A stretch of DNA of 64,000 bases from Bombella saccharophila (GTDB taxonomy: Bacteria > Pseudomonadota > Alphaproteobacteria > Acetobacterales > Acetobacteraceae). The notes beneath the pieces are model-generated. The model did not search any database. It was given only the letters and a program-made list of their open reading frames with translations, and was not told where the DNA came from. The translations under genes were made by a program, and so were the position numbers. The stretch spans positions 62,001 to 126,000 of the forward strand of contig NZ_JANIDW010000001.1 of NCBI RefSeq assembly GCF_026385475.1. The letters run 5' to 3'. Shown in pieces: positions 27,116 to 37,429 of the stretch (positions within the stretch are counted from its first letter, which is position 1; the number at the start of each line of letters is the position of its first letter).

Positions 27116-28768
27116 ATGACAGCTTCTTCTCCTATGCTTCGTTTGAGTAACCTTGCTCTCCCCTTAGACCACGCAGAGGATGAGTTACGCACGGCGATTA
27201 TTGCGCGTCTGGGCATAGAGGCAGAGGCTTTGCGGGCCTATCATATCTTCCGCCGTGGGTATGATGCACGGCGGCGGGGGCATATACAGCTTGTCTATAC
27301 GCTCGATTGTGACGTGCGGGATTGTGAGGCTGTTTTAGCGCGTTTTGGCGATGACCAGCAGATTCGCCCTACCCCCGATACGCGCTGGGTCGCCCCGATA
27401 TTGACCGCAGAGCAGCGTGAAAGGGCCGCGCGCCCTATTGTGGTTGGGGCAGGGCCATGTGGGTTGATGGCGGCTCTTATTTTAGCTCAAGCAGGGTTAA
27501 AGCCGATTATTTTAGAGCGTGGTCGTGCTGTTAGGCAGCGCACGGCTGATACATTCGCTCTATGGCGGAAGGCGCAATTTACAGCGGAAAGTAACGTACA
27601 ATTTGGCGAGGGGGGTGCCGGTACATTCTCTGATGGCAAGCTTTATTCTGGCGTGTCGGACCCGCGTCATCTTGGCCGTAAGGTTTTGGAGGAATTCGTA
27701 AAGGCCGGAGCCCCGGAGGAGATTTTATATCTCTCCAAACCTCATATTGGGACGTTTCGTTTAGTGACGGTTGTGCAGTCCCTCCGGGCTCAGATTGAGG
27801 CTCTCGGTGGTGAATATCGGTTTGAGACACGGCTGGAGGGCATTGAGACGGCAGCTTGTGCAGATAAGCCAGATATGCGGCAGATTACTGGGGTTAGGCT
27901 TTCTACTGGGGAGGTTTTACCTGCGGAGCGGGTGATTCTGGCGGTGGGGCATTCAGCACGCGATACCTTTGCTATGCTGCATGAGAGTGGCGTGCCGATG
28001 CAGGCCAAGCCTTTCTCTATTGGGGTGCGGATTGAGCATCCTCAATCAGTGATAGATGTTGCGCGTTTTGGCCCGCAAGCGGGGCATCCTTTGCTTGGTG
28101 CTGCGGATTATAAGCTGGTGCATCATGCTAGTACGGGCCGGGGTGTATATTCTTTTTGTATGTGTCCGGGTGGGCAAGTTGTCGCAGCAACCTCGGAGGA
28201 AGGCCAAGTCGTCACTAATGGGATGAGCCAATATTCCCGTGCGGAGCGTAATGCTAATAGCGGCATTGTTGTGGAGGTTCGGCCGGGTGTGGATTTCCCC
28301 GATGAGCCTTTGGCGGGGATTGCCTTCCAACGTCATTGGGAGAAGGCTGCGTTTATAGCGGGTGGTGGGGCTTATCGAGCTCCGGCCCAACGAGTGGGGG
28401 ACTTCCTCGCAGGGCGGGCTTCAACCTCTTTGGGAGCGGTTGTGCCGTCTTATCAGCCGGGTGTTACCCCGACGGACCTTACAACATGTTTGCCAGATTT
28501 TGTTGTGGCCTCCATCCGGGAAGCTCTGCCGCGTTTTGAGCGCAAGATTAAGGGCTATAGCATGGATGATGCGGTGATGACGGGGGTGGAGACGCGGACC
28601 TCTTCGCCTCTGCGCATCTTGCGGGATGACACTGGCCAAAGCCCGCTTGTGCGTGGCTTTTACCCGGCGGGGGAAGGGGCTGGCTATGCAGGGGGTATCC
28701 TCTCCGCTGGGATGGACGGCATCCGTGTAGCGGAATGGCTTATTGAGTCTTTTGCAAAGCTAAAATAG
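27116..28768 (+). CDS. FAD-dependent oxidoreductase (COG2509-type)
   Basis: 550-residue NAD(P)/FAD-dependent dehydrogenase. An N-terminal ~100-residue region (LRTAIIARLGIEAEALRAYH) precedes the Rossmann motif VVGAGPCGLMAALILAQAG (about residues 110-130) and the ILERG end of its second strand. FGEGGAGTFSDGKL, ILAVGHSARDTF and the C-terminal GFYPAGEGAGYAGGILSAGM are typical of this uncharacterised family of large flavoproteins. The substrate is unknown. AAAGGAG precedes the ATG with normal spacing. It appears monocistronic; a decayed autotransporter fragment starts just past its end. Confidence 0.88.
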   Translation: MTASSPMLRLSNLALPLDHAEDELRTAIIARLGIEAEALRAYHIFRRGYDARRRGHIQLVYTLDCDVRDCEAVLARFGDDQQIRPTPDTRWVAPILTAEQRERAARPIVVGAGPCGLMAALILAQAGLKPIILERGRAVRQRTADTFALWRKAQFTAESNVQFGEGGAGTFSDGKLYSGVSDPRHLGRKVLEEFVKAGAPEEILYLSKPHIGTFRLVTVVQSLRAQIEALGGEYRFETRLEGIETAACADKPDMRQITGVRLSTGEVLPAERVILAVGHSARDTFAMLHESGVPMQAKPFSIGVRIEHPQSVIDVARFGPQAGHPLLGAADYKLVHHASTGRGVYSFCMCPGGQVVAATSEEGQVVTNGMSQYSRAERNANSGIVVEVRPGVDFPDEPLAGIAFQRHWEKAAFIAGGGAYRAPAQRVGDFLAGRASTSLGAVVPSYQPGVTPTDLTTCLPDFVVASIREALPRFERKIKGYSMDDAVMTGVETRTSSPLRILRDDTGQSPLVRGFYPAGEGAGYAGGILSAGMDGIRVAEWLIESFAKLK

Positions 28769-28800
28769 AGCGTTTGGTATCTGGCAGGCTTGTGGGGTTT

Positions 28801-28912
28801 TGATGCCAGAGTTTTGCCCTCTAGCAATGCTGCTGTGAGGGGGGTGTTGGTATTATCGTTGATGGGCCATGCGGCGTTAAACCTCCCCTATACCGGCCAA
28901 TATGGCCAACAT
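28801..28912 (+). pseudogene. Decayed C-terminal fragment of an autotransporter beta-domain
   Basis: This non-coding stretch aligns with the last ~110 bases before the end of the intact autotransporter's beta-domain (about 34540-34655). The block at 28821-28838 matches 34558-34575 at 17 of 18 bases, and CAATATGGCCAAC near 28899 matches the part coding for the final QYGNHS segment. Stops and indels break the frame, and nothing upstream survives because the FAD oxidoreductase ends at 28768. I infer a former tandem autotransporter copy deleted by recombination, or a fragment left from a duplication. Confidence 0.75.
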
Positions 28913-28915
28913 TGT

Positions 28916-28945
28916 AAAAAGGCGGCTCATAGCGAGCTGCTTTTT
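28916..28945 (+). terminator. Intrinsic terminator after the autotransporter remnant
   Basis: AAAAAGGCGGCTC pairs with GAGCTGCTTTTT (one bulge, one G-U) around a five-base loop and ends in a T run. It may now terminate the FAD oxidoreductase transcript; its position shortly after the remnant's last codons mirrors the terminator of the intact autotransporter. Confidence 0.75.
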
Positions 28946-29033
28946 CGCATAAATAAGGGGAGCATGTAATAAATCATATCAAAGAGATAGGATTTTTCCA
29001 TAATTAAAGAAGTTACAATTCAATCAAAATTTA

Positions 29034-29061
29034 TTGACGTGTAATTTTTACCATCTATTGT
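29034..29061 (+). promoter_or_regulatory. Candidate promoter of the autotransporter gene
   Basis: TTGACG and TATTGT separated by 16 bases in AT-rich sequence, about 84 bases upstream of the autotransporter ATG. Confidence 0.45.
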
Positions 29062-29144
29062 TGGCCGCGCCTGATAGAGAGGGTATTGATTCGTCTCTTT
29101 ATCTTAATTCTTTGTTAGTAAGTTAAATATTTAGGGATGGCTTT

Positions 29145-32100
29145 ATGGCGAAGTACTGTGGATTGCATCGTAGATCTCCGTTTTTTCTGCGGACTGTATC
29201 CGATTGTTTTCCGCTTAGAGCTTCTGCTCGATGTGTAATTCTTATGGCGGGGGTTTCCACCCTGTCACTTGTGGGGTCCTCTGTATATGCGGCGGAGGGT
29301 AATGTTGAAACTTATACACCAGCCCAAGGCGAGACGCAGACTGTAACGTCTCCTATCACTGATAAGGCGGATGCGCCTGTTACTCTCGTGCAGAATGGTG
29401 CAGGTACGACTATATTGTCGGCTGTTAATAGCTATACGGGGAATACAAATATCGAGCAGGGGACTCTTGCTCTATCGGGGGAGGGGAGTATTGCCCATTC
29501 TAGCGGGGTAGCTATGAGTGGTGGCAGTACATTTGATATTTCGCAAGCGCAAGGCCCTGTAAATATTACGAGCCTTGGTGGAGACTGGGGAAGCACGGCA
29601 GGTACAACGGTTGATATTGGTGCTAATACATTAAATATTACATCAACTGATGCTACAATTCAAACCAATGTTAAAGGTAATGGTGGTACGCTTGTAATTA
29701 GTGGAACAAAAGAAGGATTTGGCGGGAATATTGAAGGAAATATTAGTTTAATAGCCAAGGCTAAATATGTTGATGTTTATAATGGGGCTTCATATACGGG
29801 GGAGACGCGTGTCCAGAACGGTGGTTCTTTAAATGTTTATGGTAATATAACGGGAACATCTCATGTAACGGTTGAGAGCGGTGGCCTTTTGCAGGGTACG
29901 GGGAGTATTGGCTCTGCGGGGCATGATATAGATGTAGAGTCTGGTGGTACTATTGCTCCAGCTATACCTGGTAACCCACGTAGTTATTTAACGGTTACAG
30001 GTAATTTAAATATGAATGGAAATTCTAGTTTTCTTAATATAGGTGATAATGGCTCTGGAAAGCAGGGCAGTGGTGTTATTAACGTTACTGAAAATCTTAA
30101 TTTAAATGGTACTATTTATGTAGCTCCGCTTCAAACGCAATTGGGGTCGGGTATTCGTACGCTGTATAATTATGGTGGAAATCTTAATATAGGGCAGAAT
30201 ACTGTATTGGCTGTAAATGGTGAGGGGGCACGACCTGATTTAAGTGCTCTTCAGACGGGGCAGCATCAAGTTAATTTTATCCAAACCAACGCTGAAGATA
30301 AGCTTACTTTCTGGGACGGCTCCCATGTGAGTTCAACAGGTCAAGTTGAGGGAGGAGATGGCGTATGGAAGCAAGGAGAGGGTGCCCCAACAAATTGGAC
30401 GACAATTCAGGGGACAAATAATGCCGCGTGGAATGAAAATAGCTATGCTATTTTTGAGCATAATGGCGGTAATATTACAGTAGATGGAACGGTAAAAGTT
30501 GCGGGTATGCAATTTGCGCCAGAAGGTAATGGACAGGGTGGAAGTCAATCTACTTATCATGTGTTGTCCAAAGGTGATGATAGTCTTATTGTTTTAAATG
30601 GGAACCAGTATAACAATAATATATTCTCTATCACTAATCAGGGTAGTGTAAGTGATGAGCAGAAAACAGGTCTCCTCTTTAATAAAACGGGGTCTGCTTC
30701 GATTATTCGTGTAGGGAATGGAACGTCTTTTGGTGATGGTCAAACGGCTATTATTGATACAAATATTACAGATGATCCCAATAATTCTACAACTCTTGTA
30801 AAAACAGATACGGGAACACTCATTTTAAACGGCAATAATAGCTATACGGGTGGGACAGCTATTAATAATGGTATCCTTCAAATTGCCTCTGATCAAAGCT
30901 TGGGGCAGCAGGGTACATCTATTGATATTGATGGTGGTATATTAAAACTTGGCGCTGATATTACGAACGAGGTGGGGCGGACAATTATTCTTGGCCCGTC
31001 TAATCATTCAGGTCATAATGAAAATACATATGGTGGCTATCGTTATGGTATTGATCTTAATGGTCATACCTATGATACCAATGCACCTATTATTGGTCCA
31101 GGAAGTATTTTTATATCCAATAGTAATGATGGAAATTCAGTTATTAATTTAAATAAGGATAATACCTATACAGGAGATACGTATATTGTGGGGCCTGGTA
31201 CATGGCGCACGCCTAATGTCACGGTAAATGCGAATGATGCTACGCCTTTTGGGTTGTCGGATGCGACAACACAAGGAGGGAATGTTTTTATCAGTAACTC
31301 CACAGTGAATATGAATGGTGTGCCTAGTGATGGTGGTCAAGCATCAGCTACATTAGGTCATCATACGGTGACTGTTGATGGTGGTTACCTTAATTTATAT
31401 AATAAAAGTACAGCTGATAGTGCTAATATATTTAATAAGGCAAATTATGGTCATGATTCTCAAGTTAATTTTTATAACAATACGGGGGCAGGCCATGCAT
31501 CGATATCGAACATATATAATGCATCATTGAACTTTTATGACAATAGTTCTGCTGAAAATTCAACAATAATAAATAAAGGAACAAATATAACTACATTCCA
31601 TAATAATAGTACAGCAGGCAATGCAACAATAAGCAATGATGAGGATAACTCTACGCTGACTTTCACAGATAATAGCACTGCTGGATCCTCTACGATCAAG
31701 AATGCTGGTAATTTATCTTTCTCTAATAACACGACGGCTGATACGGCTAGTGTTGTCAATCAGCAGAGAGGTAAAATAGATATTTCCAAGATGGATACAA
31801 ATGGCCTTTCTATTGGGTCTCTTTCTGGTGAGGGGGGGACTGTATCGTTAGGAGGTAAGACGTTAACGCTCGGTGGTCTTAATAAAAATGATGTACTTGG
31901 TGCGGTCATAAAAGATGGTGGGGCGAGTAATGATACAGGCGGGAGCCTCGTTAAAATAGGAACGGGGACACAAACTCTGACAGGGGCTAATACGTATACA
32001 GGCCATACGATTATTGAAAATGGTACATTAGCCTTGGCTGGTAGTGGGAGTATTGCGCCTTCATCCTATGTGGATGTTAAGAAGGAGGCACAATTTGATA

Positions 32101-34697
32101 TTAGCCAAGCGAGTAGTACGCCATTATCTGTGACGGACCTGCGTGGTGATGGGACAGTGGCATTAGGTGGGAATAGTTTGACGCTCACAGATGCTGATTC
32201 ACAGAATGATTATAATGGCACCATCGCTGGGAGTGGTGGGTTGACCATCGCCGCTGGCACCAAGACTCTCACCGGTCAAAATAGCTTCACGGGTGCTACG
32301 ACCGTGGCAAAAGGAGCGGGATTGAACGTGAATGGTGGTGCATTAGCTGGTGTGTTGGCTAATAGTGGCACCTCTAGTGTGACGAATGGGGCTCATGTAG
32401 CGTCTGTTACCAATGATGGCAGCATGACAGTAGATAAGGCGACTGTCCAAGGTACATTGACCAATGATGGTAATTTTACTGTTGGAACAGATGGTGCCCA
32501 ATTGGGGTCCTTGGCTGGCAAGGGCGATGGGACGTTAGAGGGGGGTCTTACCCTAACGAACGCTAAGGATAGTTATAGTGGCTCACTTTCTGGCACAGCT
32601 GGAGTGAATATTACTGGTGGGACAGAAACATTGACCGGCCAGAACCGTTTCACAGGGGCTACGAGCGTGGCCAAAGGGGCGGGGTTGGATCTAAATAGCG
32701 GTACATTGGCAGGGACGTTAGTTAACGATGGTACGTCCAACCTTACTAACGGAGCTACTGTAGCCTCTGCCACCAATAATGGGAGCATGACGTTAAATAA
32801 AGCTATTATCCAAGGCAGGTTGATTAATAATAATGATCTTACAGTTGCAGGGGATTCCCAAGCGCAATCGTTGTCTGGAGCGGGACGGGGGACGTTGAAT
32901 GGCATTTTAACACTTACTAATGCACAGGATATGTATAGTGGTTCCTTATCCGGTAATGGTGGGATAGTCGTTGCAAAAGGGCACGAGGTCTTAACGGGTA
33001 TGAATGATTATTCTGGCCCGACAATGGTTCCCGATGGAGCAACGCTGGAAGTAAATGGCGCAACTGGGAACGGGTTGTTGACCGTTCAGCAAGATGGTCT
33101 GTTACGTGGTGTGGGGAGTGTTGGCGAGACGCATGTTGAGAGTGGCGGCGTTATTGCACCGGGGATCTCGACGCAGAGTGGCCTGGGGACGCTTCACGTC
33201 ACGGGTGATGTGAGCATGGCGAAAGGCTCTATCCTTCGCATCAATGGTACAAGCGATGTGACAGGCCAGAGCCTGACCACGGCAAAGGGGGATGGGTATA
33301 ACGAACTAACCTCTGACCGTCTGGCTGTTACGGGCAAGGCAAACTTAGCGGGCGGAACGTTAGACCTCATTGTTAAGAATGCGGGAGAAGGTTTAGCCTA
33401 TGGCGAGGCCTATCGTGTTCTGACAGCCACACAAGGGGTGAGCGGTCAATTTAGTGGGCTGACGACTAATCTCGCTGCACAATATGCGTATCTGGACCCG
33501 ACCCTTGCTTATAGTGCTGATGCGGTCGATATTGTGTTGAAGCGCAATAGCACTGGCTTTGGTGATATTGGCGGGACGCGTAATGAGGTGACGGCTGGCC
33601 AAGGGGTAAGCCATGTTGGGACAGGGAGTGGGCTGGTGACAGCCTTAACGGGCCTGACCAAAGACCAAGCCCGCCGCGCGCTTGATAACCTCTCGGGTGA
33701 GTTACATGCCTCCATCCGCACAGCGTTAATCCAGGATAGCTTCTATCTTCGCAATGCTGTGATTAACCGTCTCGCCAATGCAGATTGTGATTATGGCCGT
33801 AATGGGCAGAGTGTTTATGACCTTAAAACCCATCAAAAGAATGGGGCTTGCTACTCTGATCATGCTGTCCTCTGGGGCCAAGCTTATGGGGGCTTAGGCC
33901 ATAATAGCGGGGATGGTAATGCCGCGCTGATGCACCATAACACGGCAGGCTTTATCGTAGGGGCGGATGCACCCATCAACCATAGTCATTGGCGTGTTGG
34001 TGGGCTGCTCTCCTATGGGCATTCTCAATTTAATGTTGAGCGTGGGCGGTCCTCCTCTGGTAACAGCAATAACATCTCTGTTGGGGCCTATGCGGGGACG
34101 CATTGGGGGCGGCTGAACCTTCGTTTAGGGGCCGATTATAGCTGGAATGTGATTAACACGCGCCGTCAAATTGCCGTTGGGGATTATGGCAGCCGTGTGC
34201 GGAGCAGCTATCTGGGCGGTACAGCGCAAGCCTATGCGGAGCTTGGCTATAAGCTGCGCGCAGGCCGTACAGTGGTCGAGCCCTTTATGAATGTGGCTTA
34301 CGTCAATATGCAGACGAACAGCTTCCGTGAGCATGGCAATGATGCGGCCTTACGCAGCCGGGGGACGGATCAGGGTGTGACCTTCTCCACCTTTGGCTTC
34401 CGTGCGGCAACGCGGTTGAATATTGGTAAGGCTGTTTTTATGCCGCATATTATGGGTGCGTATCGTCATGGGTTTGGGCGTCTGCGGCCTGGGCTGCATG
34501 AGGGCTTTGTTGCTGGTGGTGGAACGAACACGATGGATGTTGCTGGTGTTCTGCTTTCTAGCAATGCCGCTGTGACGGATGCGGGTATTACCGCGAAGGT
34601 GACGGACCGTGTGGGGGTAGACCTCTCCTATATCGGTCAATATGGCAACCACTCCATCGAGAGTGGTGCCACAGGCAGTGTGAATGTGAGCTTCTGA
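29145..34697 (+). CDS. Type Va autotransporter, 1850 residues, beta-helical passenger
   Basis: Large secreted/surface protein. An extended signal peptide (about residues 1-50, ending VYAAEG) leads into a long passenger with three autotransporter-associated beta-strand (PATR-like) repeats near residues 80, 550 and 935 (pattern LVK-x-GTGT-x-x-L-x-G-x-N-x-YTG). Residues ~780-875 hold short repeats of the type NSTAGNATISN, and ~1030-1270 contain ~120-residue modules (GGLTIAAGTKTLTGQNSFTG, then GVNITGGTETLTGQNRFTG). The linker ALDNLSGELHASIRTALIQD precedes a ~285-residue beta-barrel from about residue 1575 (LWGQAYGGLGHNSGDG) ending in Phe. Function is probably adhesion or biofilm; no protease triad was recognised. 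The passenger is AT-rich, the barrel is nearer to genome average. Confidence 0.93.
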   Translation: MAKYCGLHRRSPFFLRTVSDCFPLRASARCVILMAGVSTLSLVGSSVYAAEGNVETYTPAQGETQTVTSPITDKADAPVTLVQNGAGTTILSAVNSYTGNTNIEQGTLALSGEGSIAHSSGVAMSGGSTFDISQAQGPVNITSLGGDWGSTAGTTVDIGANTLNITSTDATIQTNVKGNGGTLVISGTKEGFGGNIEGNISLIAKAKYVDVYNGASYTGETRVQNGGSLNVYGNITGTSHVTVESGGLLQGTGSIGSAGHDIDVESGGTIAPAIPGNPRSYLTVTGNLNMNGNSSFLNIGDNGSGKQGSGVINVTENLNLNGTIYVAPLQTQLGSGIRTLYNYGGNLNIGQNTVLAVNGEGARPDLSALQTGQHQVNFIQTNAEDKLTFWDGSHVSSTGQVEGGDGVWKQGEGAPTNWTTIQGTNNAAWNENSYAIFEHNGGNITVDGTVKVAGMQFAPEGNGQGGSQSTYHVLSKGDDSLIVLNGNQYNNNIFSITNQGSVSDEQKTGLLFNKTGSASIIRVGNGTSFGDGQTAIIDTNITDDPNNSTTLVKTDTGTLILNGNNSYTGGTAINNGILQIASDQSLGQQGTSIDIDGGILKLGADITNEVGRTIILGPSNHSGHNENTYGGYRYGIDLNGHTYDTNAPIIGPGSIFISNSNDGNSVINLNKDNTYTGDTYIVGPGTWRTPNVTVNANDATPFGLSDATTQGGNVFISNSTVNMNGVPSDGGQASATLGHHTVTVDGGYLNLYNKSTADSANIFNKANYGHDSQVNFYNNTGAGHASISNIYNASLNFYDNSSAENSTIINKGTNITTFHNNSTAGNATISNDEDNSTLTFTDNSTAGSSTIKNAGNLSFSNNTTADTASVVNQQRGKIDISKMDTNGLSIGSLSGEGGTVSLGGKTLTLGGLNKNDVLGAVIKDGGASNDTGGSLVKIGTGTQTLTGANTYTGHTIIENGTLALAGSGSIAPSSYVDVKKEAQFDISQASSTPLSVTDLRGDGTVALGGNSLTLTDADSQNDYNGTIAGSGGLTIAAGTKTLTGQNSFTGATTVAKGAGLNVNGGALAGVLANSGTSSVTNGAHVASVTNDGSMTVDKATVQGTLTNDGNFTVGTDGAQLGSLAGKGDGTLEGGLTLTNAKDSYSGSLSGTAGVNITGGTETLTGQNRFTGATSVAKGAGLDLNSGTLAGTLVNDGTSNLTNGATVASATNNGSMTLNKAIIQGRLINNNDLTVAGDSQAQSLSGAGRGTLNGILTLTNAQDMYSGSLSGNGGIVVAKGHEVLTGMNDYSGPTMVPDGATLEVNGATGNGLLTVQQDGLLRGVGSVGETHVESGGVIAPGISTQSGLGTLHVTGDVSMAKGSILRINGTSDVTGQSLTTAKGDGYNELTSDRLAVTGKANLAGGTLDLIVKNAGEGLAYGEAYRVLTATQGVSGQFSGLTTNLAAQYAYLDPTLAYSADAVDIVLKRNSTGFGDIGGTRNEVTAGQGVSHVGTGSGLVTALTGLTKDQARRALDNLSGELHASIRTALIQDSFYLRNAVINRLANADCDYGRNGQSVYDLKTHQKNGACYSDHAVLWGQAYGGLGHNSGDGNAALMHHNTAGFIVGADAPINHSHWRVGGLLSYGHSQFNVERGRSSSGNSNNISVGAYAGTHWGRLNLRLGADYSWNVINTRRQIAVGDYGSRVRSSYLGGTAQAYAELGYKLRAGRTVVEPFMNVAYVNMQTNSFREHGNDAALRSRGTDQGVTFSTFGFRAATRLNIGKAVFMPHIMGAYRHGFGRLRPGLHEGFVAGGGTNTMDVAGVLLSSNAAVTDAGITAKVTDRVGVDLSYIGQYGNHSIESGATGSVNVSF
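32236..32990 (+). repeat. Tandem ~360-bp modules in the autotransporter passenger
   Basis: Two full modules and the start of a third recur with a period near 360 bases (starts around 32236, 32593 and 32950), each coding for LTGQN-x-FTGAT-x-VAKGAGL-like sequence followed by NDG-x-MT strands. The third copy diverges after its first ~20 residues. Confidence 0.75.
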
Positions 34698-34720
34698 GGG
34701 GTATATCTTTATGTAGGGGA

Positions 34721-34749
34721 GGCGGGGCTTAATGAGGCCTCGCCTTTTT
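34721..34749 (+). terminator. Intrinsic terminator of the autotransporter gene
   Basis: GGCGGGGC pairs with GCCTCGCC (one G-U) around an eight-base loop, followed by five T. It lies 24 bases past the stop codon. Confidence 0.9.
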
Positions 34750-34763
34750 ACATGCTGAATCCC

Positions 34764-36056
34764 TTAGAAGTTTTGTACATCTTTCGGGCGGAAGAACGTT
34801 ACCCCGATGCTCATCATCGTACCAGCGAGCACGCATATGGTTGCAGCGATGGGCAGCCCCGCCACGAGAGGCCCAAGAGCGGGTACAATGCGACCTGCTA
34901 AGCCTTGTCCTAATGAGCCAACAGCATAGCTTGTGCCCATCCCCGCGCTGCGGCGTTCATTAGGGAAGCGTTGGGAGAGGTAATGTGGCACAAGGGCATA
35001 AACGCCTGATGCGGCTGCCCCGATGAGGAAGGCTGATGCCAGCAAAATGGCCCATGGTCCTGCATTGAGGAAGGGGATGATTAAAAGTATGACGGTTAGG
35101 AGGGCAAGGCGCATGATGCGGGCCTCCCCAAAGCGTGCAGCTAAAGCCCCGCATAGGATTTTCCCACTAAAAGAGCCGAGGCAATAAAGTGCTACGGGCC
35201 AGAAGATAAGCTGGGGGCTTAGATGGTGATGCTCCCGCAAAATCGTGGGGTAGAATGTGTATAATGCTGCTTTTTGGAACTCTAGGAAGCACATAAAGGC
35301 CACAGCTTGAAAAGCAGCTCCGTTCCAGAAGGCACGTATGATATGCCATAGGCTGGGGCCTTTCTCGGCGGTTGGGGAGGTATGTGTTGCGTGCTTCTTC
35401 TTTTCTTGCGTGGCGAGCCAGAGGGGGCTTTCTGCCACTCCAAGGCGAATAAAGATGACGAGTAAAGCCGGGAGTAAGCCGATAAAGAATATAAGCCGCC
35501 AGCTATAATGTGGCAGAATTAAAGCCTGCGCCCCTGCTGCGGCCATATAGCCGATTTCATAACCGGACATCATTGTAGCAGAGGCTAAGGGGCGGAGCGG
35601 GGCGGGTACGCTCTCCATTAAGAGTGTGGCGGAGGCGGTCCATTCTCCCCCAAAGCCAATGCCGAAAAGGAATTGAATGATGATGAGGCTGAGGAGATGA
35701 TGCGTTGTGCCGGTTAACGCGGCGAACAGGGCAAAGAAAAGGACGCCTAATGTAAAGGCTGGTTTGCGTCCGAAGCGGTCTGAGAGCCATCCCCACCCTG
35801 TGTTGCCAACAGCGCGCCCCAGAGCTTGCGCTAAAAAGACGCTGCCTAACATCGCCAATGAACAGCCGAAATCCTTTGCAATATCGGGGAGGGTAAACAT
35901 GAGGGCGGTTTGGTCAAACGCATCCAAAAACCAGCCGCTAAAGGCAGCCAGTGTGACCTGCCAGTAAGGCAGTAAAGCAGCAAAACGGGGATGTTCATTT
36001 TGGTGAGATGAGGCGGAAACAGGCAAAAGAGAGGCCCTCCGGCAAGCAGGCCCCAT
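34764..36056 (-). CDS. MFS transporter
   Basis: 430-residue major facilitator with about twelve transmembrane segments. FSGWFLDAFDQTALMFTLPD in helix 1 and GWGWLSDRFGRKPAF (the MFS loop 2-3 motif) are clear; GIGFGGEWTASATLLME is reminiscent of the metabolite:H+ symporter and sialate/lactate permease subfamilies. The large central loop (about residues 215-235) is charged. Substrate unknown; an organic acid is a reasonable guess. It is convergent with the autotransporter and divergent from hemA across a 164-bp spacer. Confidence 0.88.
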   Translation of the reverse strand: MGPACRRASLLPVSASSHQNEHPRFAALLPYWQVTLAAFSGWFLDAFDQTALMFTLPDIAKDFGCSLAMLGSVFLAQALGRAVGNTGWGWLSDRFGRKPAFTLGVLFFALFAALTGTTHHLLSLIIIQFLFGIGFGGEWTASATLLMESVPAPLRPLASATMMSGYEIGYMAAAGAQALILPHYSWRLIFFIGLLPALLVIFIRLGVAESPLWLATQEKKKHATHTSPTAEKGPSLWHIIRAFWNGAAFQAVAFMCFLEFQKAALYTFYPTILREHHHLSPQLIFWPVALYCLGSFSGKILCGALAARFGEARIMRLALLTVILLIIPFLNAGPWAILLASAFLIGAAASGVYALVPHYLSQRFPNERRSAGMGTSYAVGSLGQGLAGRIVPALGPLVAGLPIAATICVLAGTMMSIGVTFFRPKDVQNF

Positions 36057-36220
36057 AGGGGCAGGATGAATGTTATTAGCTATAAAGGAATGGAGAGGAA
36101 AATAGTAGTTTAATAGTCCTATTTTAAAGATTCTGTAATTATGTTTTCGCCTATAACAGTGTTTAAGCCTTGCTTTCTGGGGAGTGAGACCTAAAGTGAG
36201 GCCCGCAAGGAGAACTATTT

Positions 36221-37429
36221 ATGGATTACGATACCCTATTTCAAACCGCATTAGATGGCCTGCGTGCTGATGGTAGCTACCGTTATTTTGCGGAGTTAGA
36301 GCGTCATGCGGGTAAGTTTCCCAAGGCATTTCATCACGGTGTTGGGCGTGATGTGACGGTATGGTGCTCTAACGATTATTTGGGGATGGGGCAACATCCT
36401 GATGTTATAGCGGCGATTCATAAATCATTGGATGAAAGCGGGGCTGGCGCGGGGGGAACGCGTAATATCTCTGGCACTAATCATTACCATGTTAGTTTGG
36501 AGAGAGAGCTTGCGTCTCTCCATGGTAAGGAGAGTGCGTTATTATTTAACTCAGGCTATTTATCAAATTGGGTTACATTAGGAACATTAGCGGCACGTTT
36601 ACCGGGCTGTGTGGTGATTTCTGACGAATTGAACCATGCGTCCATGATTGAGGGGATTCGTCACTCCCGTGCGGAGAAGCGCATCTTCAAGCATAATGAC
36701 CTACAAGATTTAGAAGCGAAGCTAAAAGAGTTTCCGCTTGAGACGCCCAAGATTGTGGCTTTTGAATCAGTCTATTCCATGAATGGCGATATCGCTCCGA
36801 TTGAGGAGATTTGCGATATTGCTGACCGCTATAATGCGATGACCTATCTTGATGAGGTCCATGCGGTTGGGATGTATGGCCCTCAAGGGGGTGGTGTCGC
36901 GCAGGAGCGTGGGTTGGAGCATCGCCTGACAGTGATTGAAGGCACATTAGGCAAGGCTTATGGCGTGGTGGGGGGCTATATTGCAGCCTCGGCGGCGTTA
37001 TGCGACTTTGTGCGCTCTTTTGGTTCTGGCTTTATTTTCTCGACCTCTTTGCCACCGATGATTGCCGCGGGGGTTCTGGCGAGTGTGCGGCATTTGCGCC
37101 ATAGCGATGCCGAACGTAAGGGGCAGAAAGCCGCCGTAGCCTCTTTGCGGAAGAAGCTAGAGGCAGTGAAACTCCCTTATATGCCCGCGCAATCGCATAT
37201 TACGCCGGTGATGGTGGGGGATGCGGCTTTGTGCCGTGAGGTGACAGACCGGCTCTTAAAAGAGCATGGTCATTACCTTCAGCCGATTAATTACCCGACT
37301 GTCCCGCGCGGCACGGAGCGTTTGCGCCTTACGCCGGGGCCGCTGCATACAGAGGCAGATTTAGACTCTTTGGTCCGTGCGTTGGATCATGTATGGCAGG
37401 AGCTTAACCTCCCGCGGGCAGGGGCTTAA
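36221..37429 (+). CDS. hemA: 5-aminolevulinate synthase (C4 heme pathway)
   Basis: 402-residue PLP enzyme that condenses glycine and succinyl-CoA to 5-aminolevulinate, the first step of tetrapyrrole synthesis in alphaproteobacteria. [52 protein letters not shown] and the PLP lysine in [14 protein letters not shown] are characteristic. It is an alpha-oxoamine synthase; length and the C-terminal [19 protein letters not shown] favour ALAS over KBL or BioF. AAGGAG precedes the ATG. Its stop codon overlaps the stop of the convergent tpsB gene in a shared TTAA. Confidence 0.96.
   Translation: MDYDTLFQTALDGLRADGSYRYFAELERHAGKFPKAFHHGVGRDVTVWCSNDYLGMGQHPDVIAAIHKSLDESGAGAGGTRNISGTNHYHVSLERELASLHGKESALLFNSGYLSNWVTLGTLAARLPGCVVISDELNHASMIEGIRHSRAEKRIFKHNDLQDLEAKLKEFPLETPKIVAFESVYSMNGDIAPIEEICDIADRYNAMTYLDEVHAVGMYGPQGGGVAQERGLEHRLTVIEGTLGKAYGVVGGYIAASAALCDFVRSFGSGFIFSTSLPPMIAAGVLASVRHLRHSDAERKGQKAAVASLRKKLEAVKLPYMPAQSHITPVMVGDAALCREVTDRLLKEHGHYLQPINYPTVPRGTERLRLTPGPLHTEADLDSLVRALDHVWQELNLPRAGA

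Larger units (their letters stand above)
28769..29144. other. 376-bp spacer: autotransporter ghost, terminator and promoter region
   Basis: No intact gene. It holds the autotransporter remnant (28801-28912), a hairpin terminator (28916-28945) and then a low-GC stretch with a promoter candidate for the autotransporter at 29145. Confidence 0.75.

Noticed and set aside
29145-34697. The large autotransporter as TpsA partner of the TpsB transporter
   Set aside because: It carries its own C-terminal beta-barrel and lacks a TPS domain, so it is a type Va protein.
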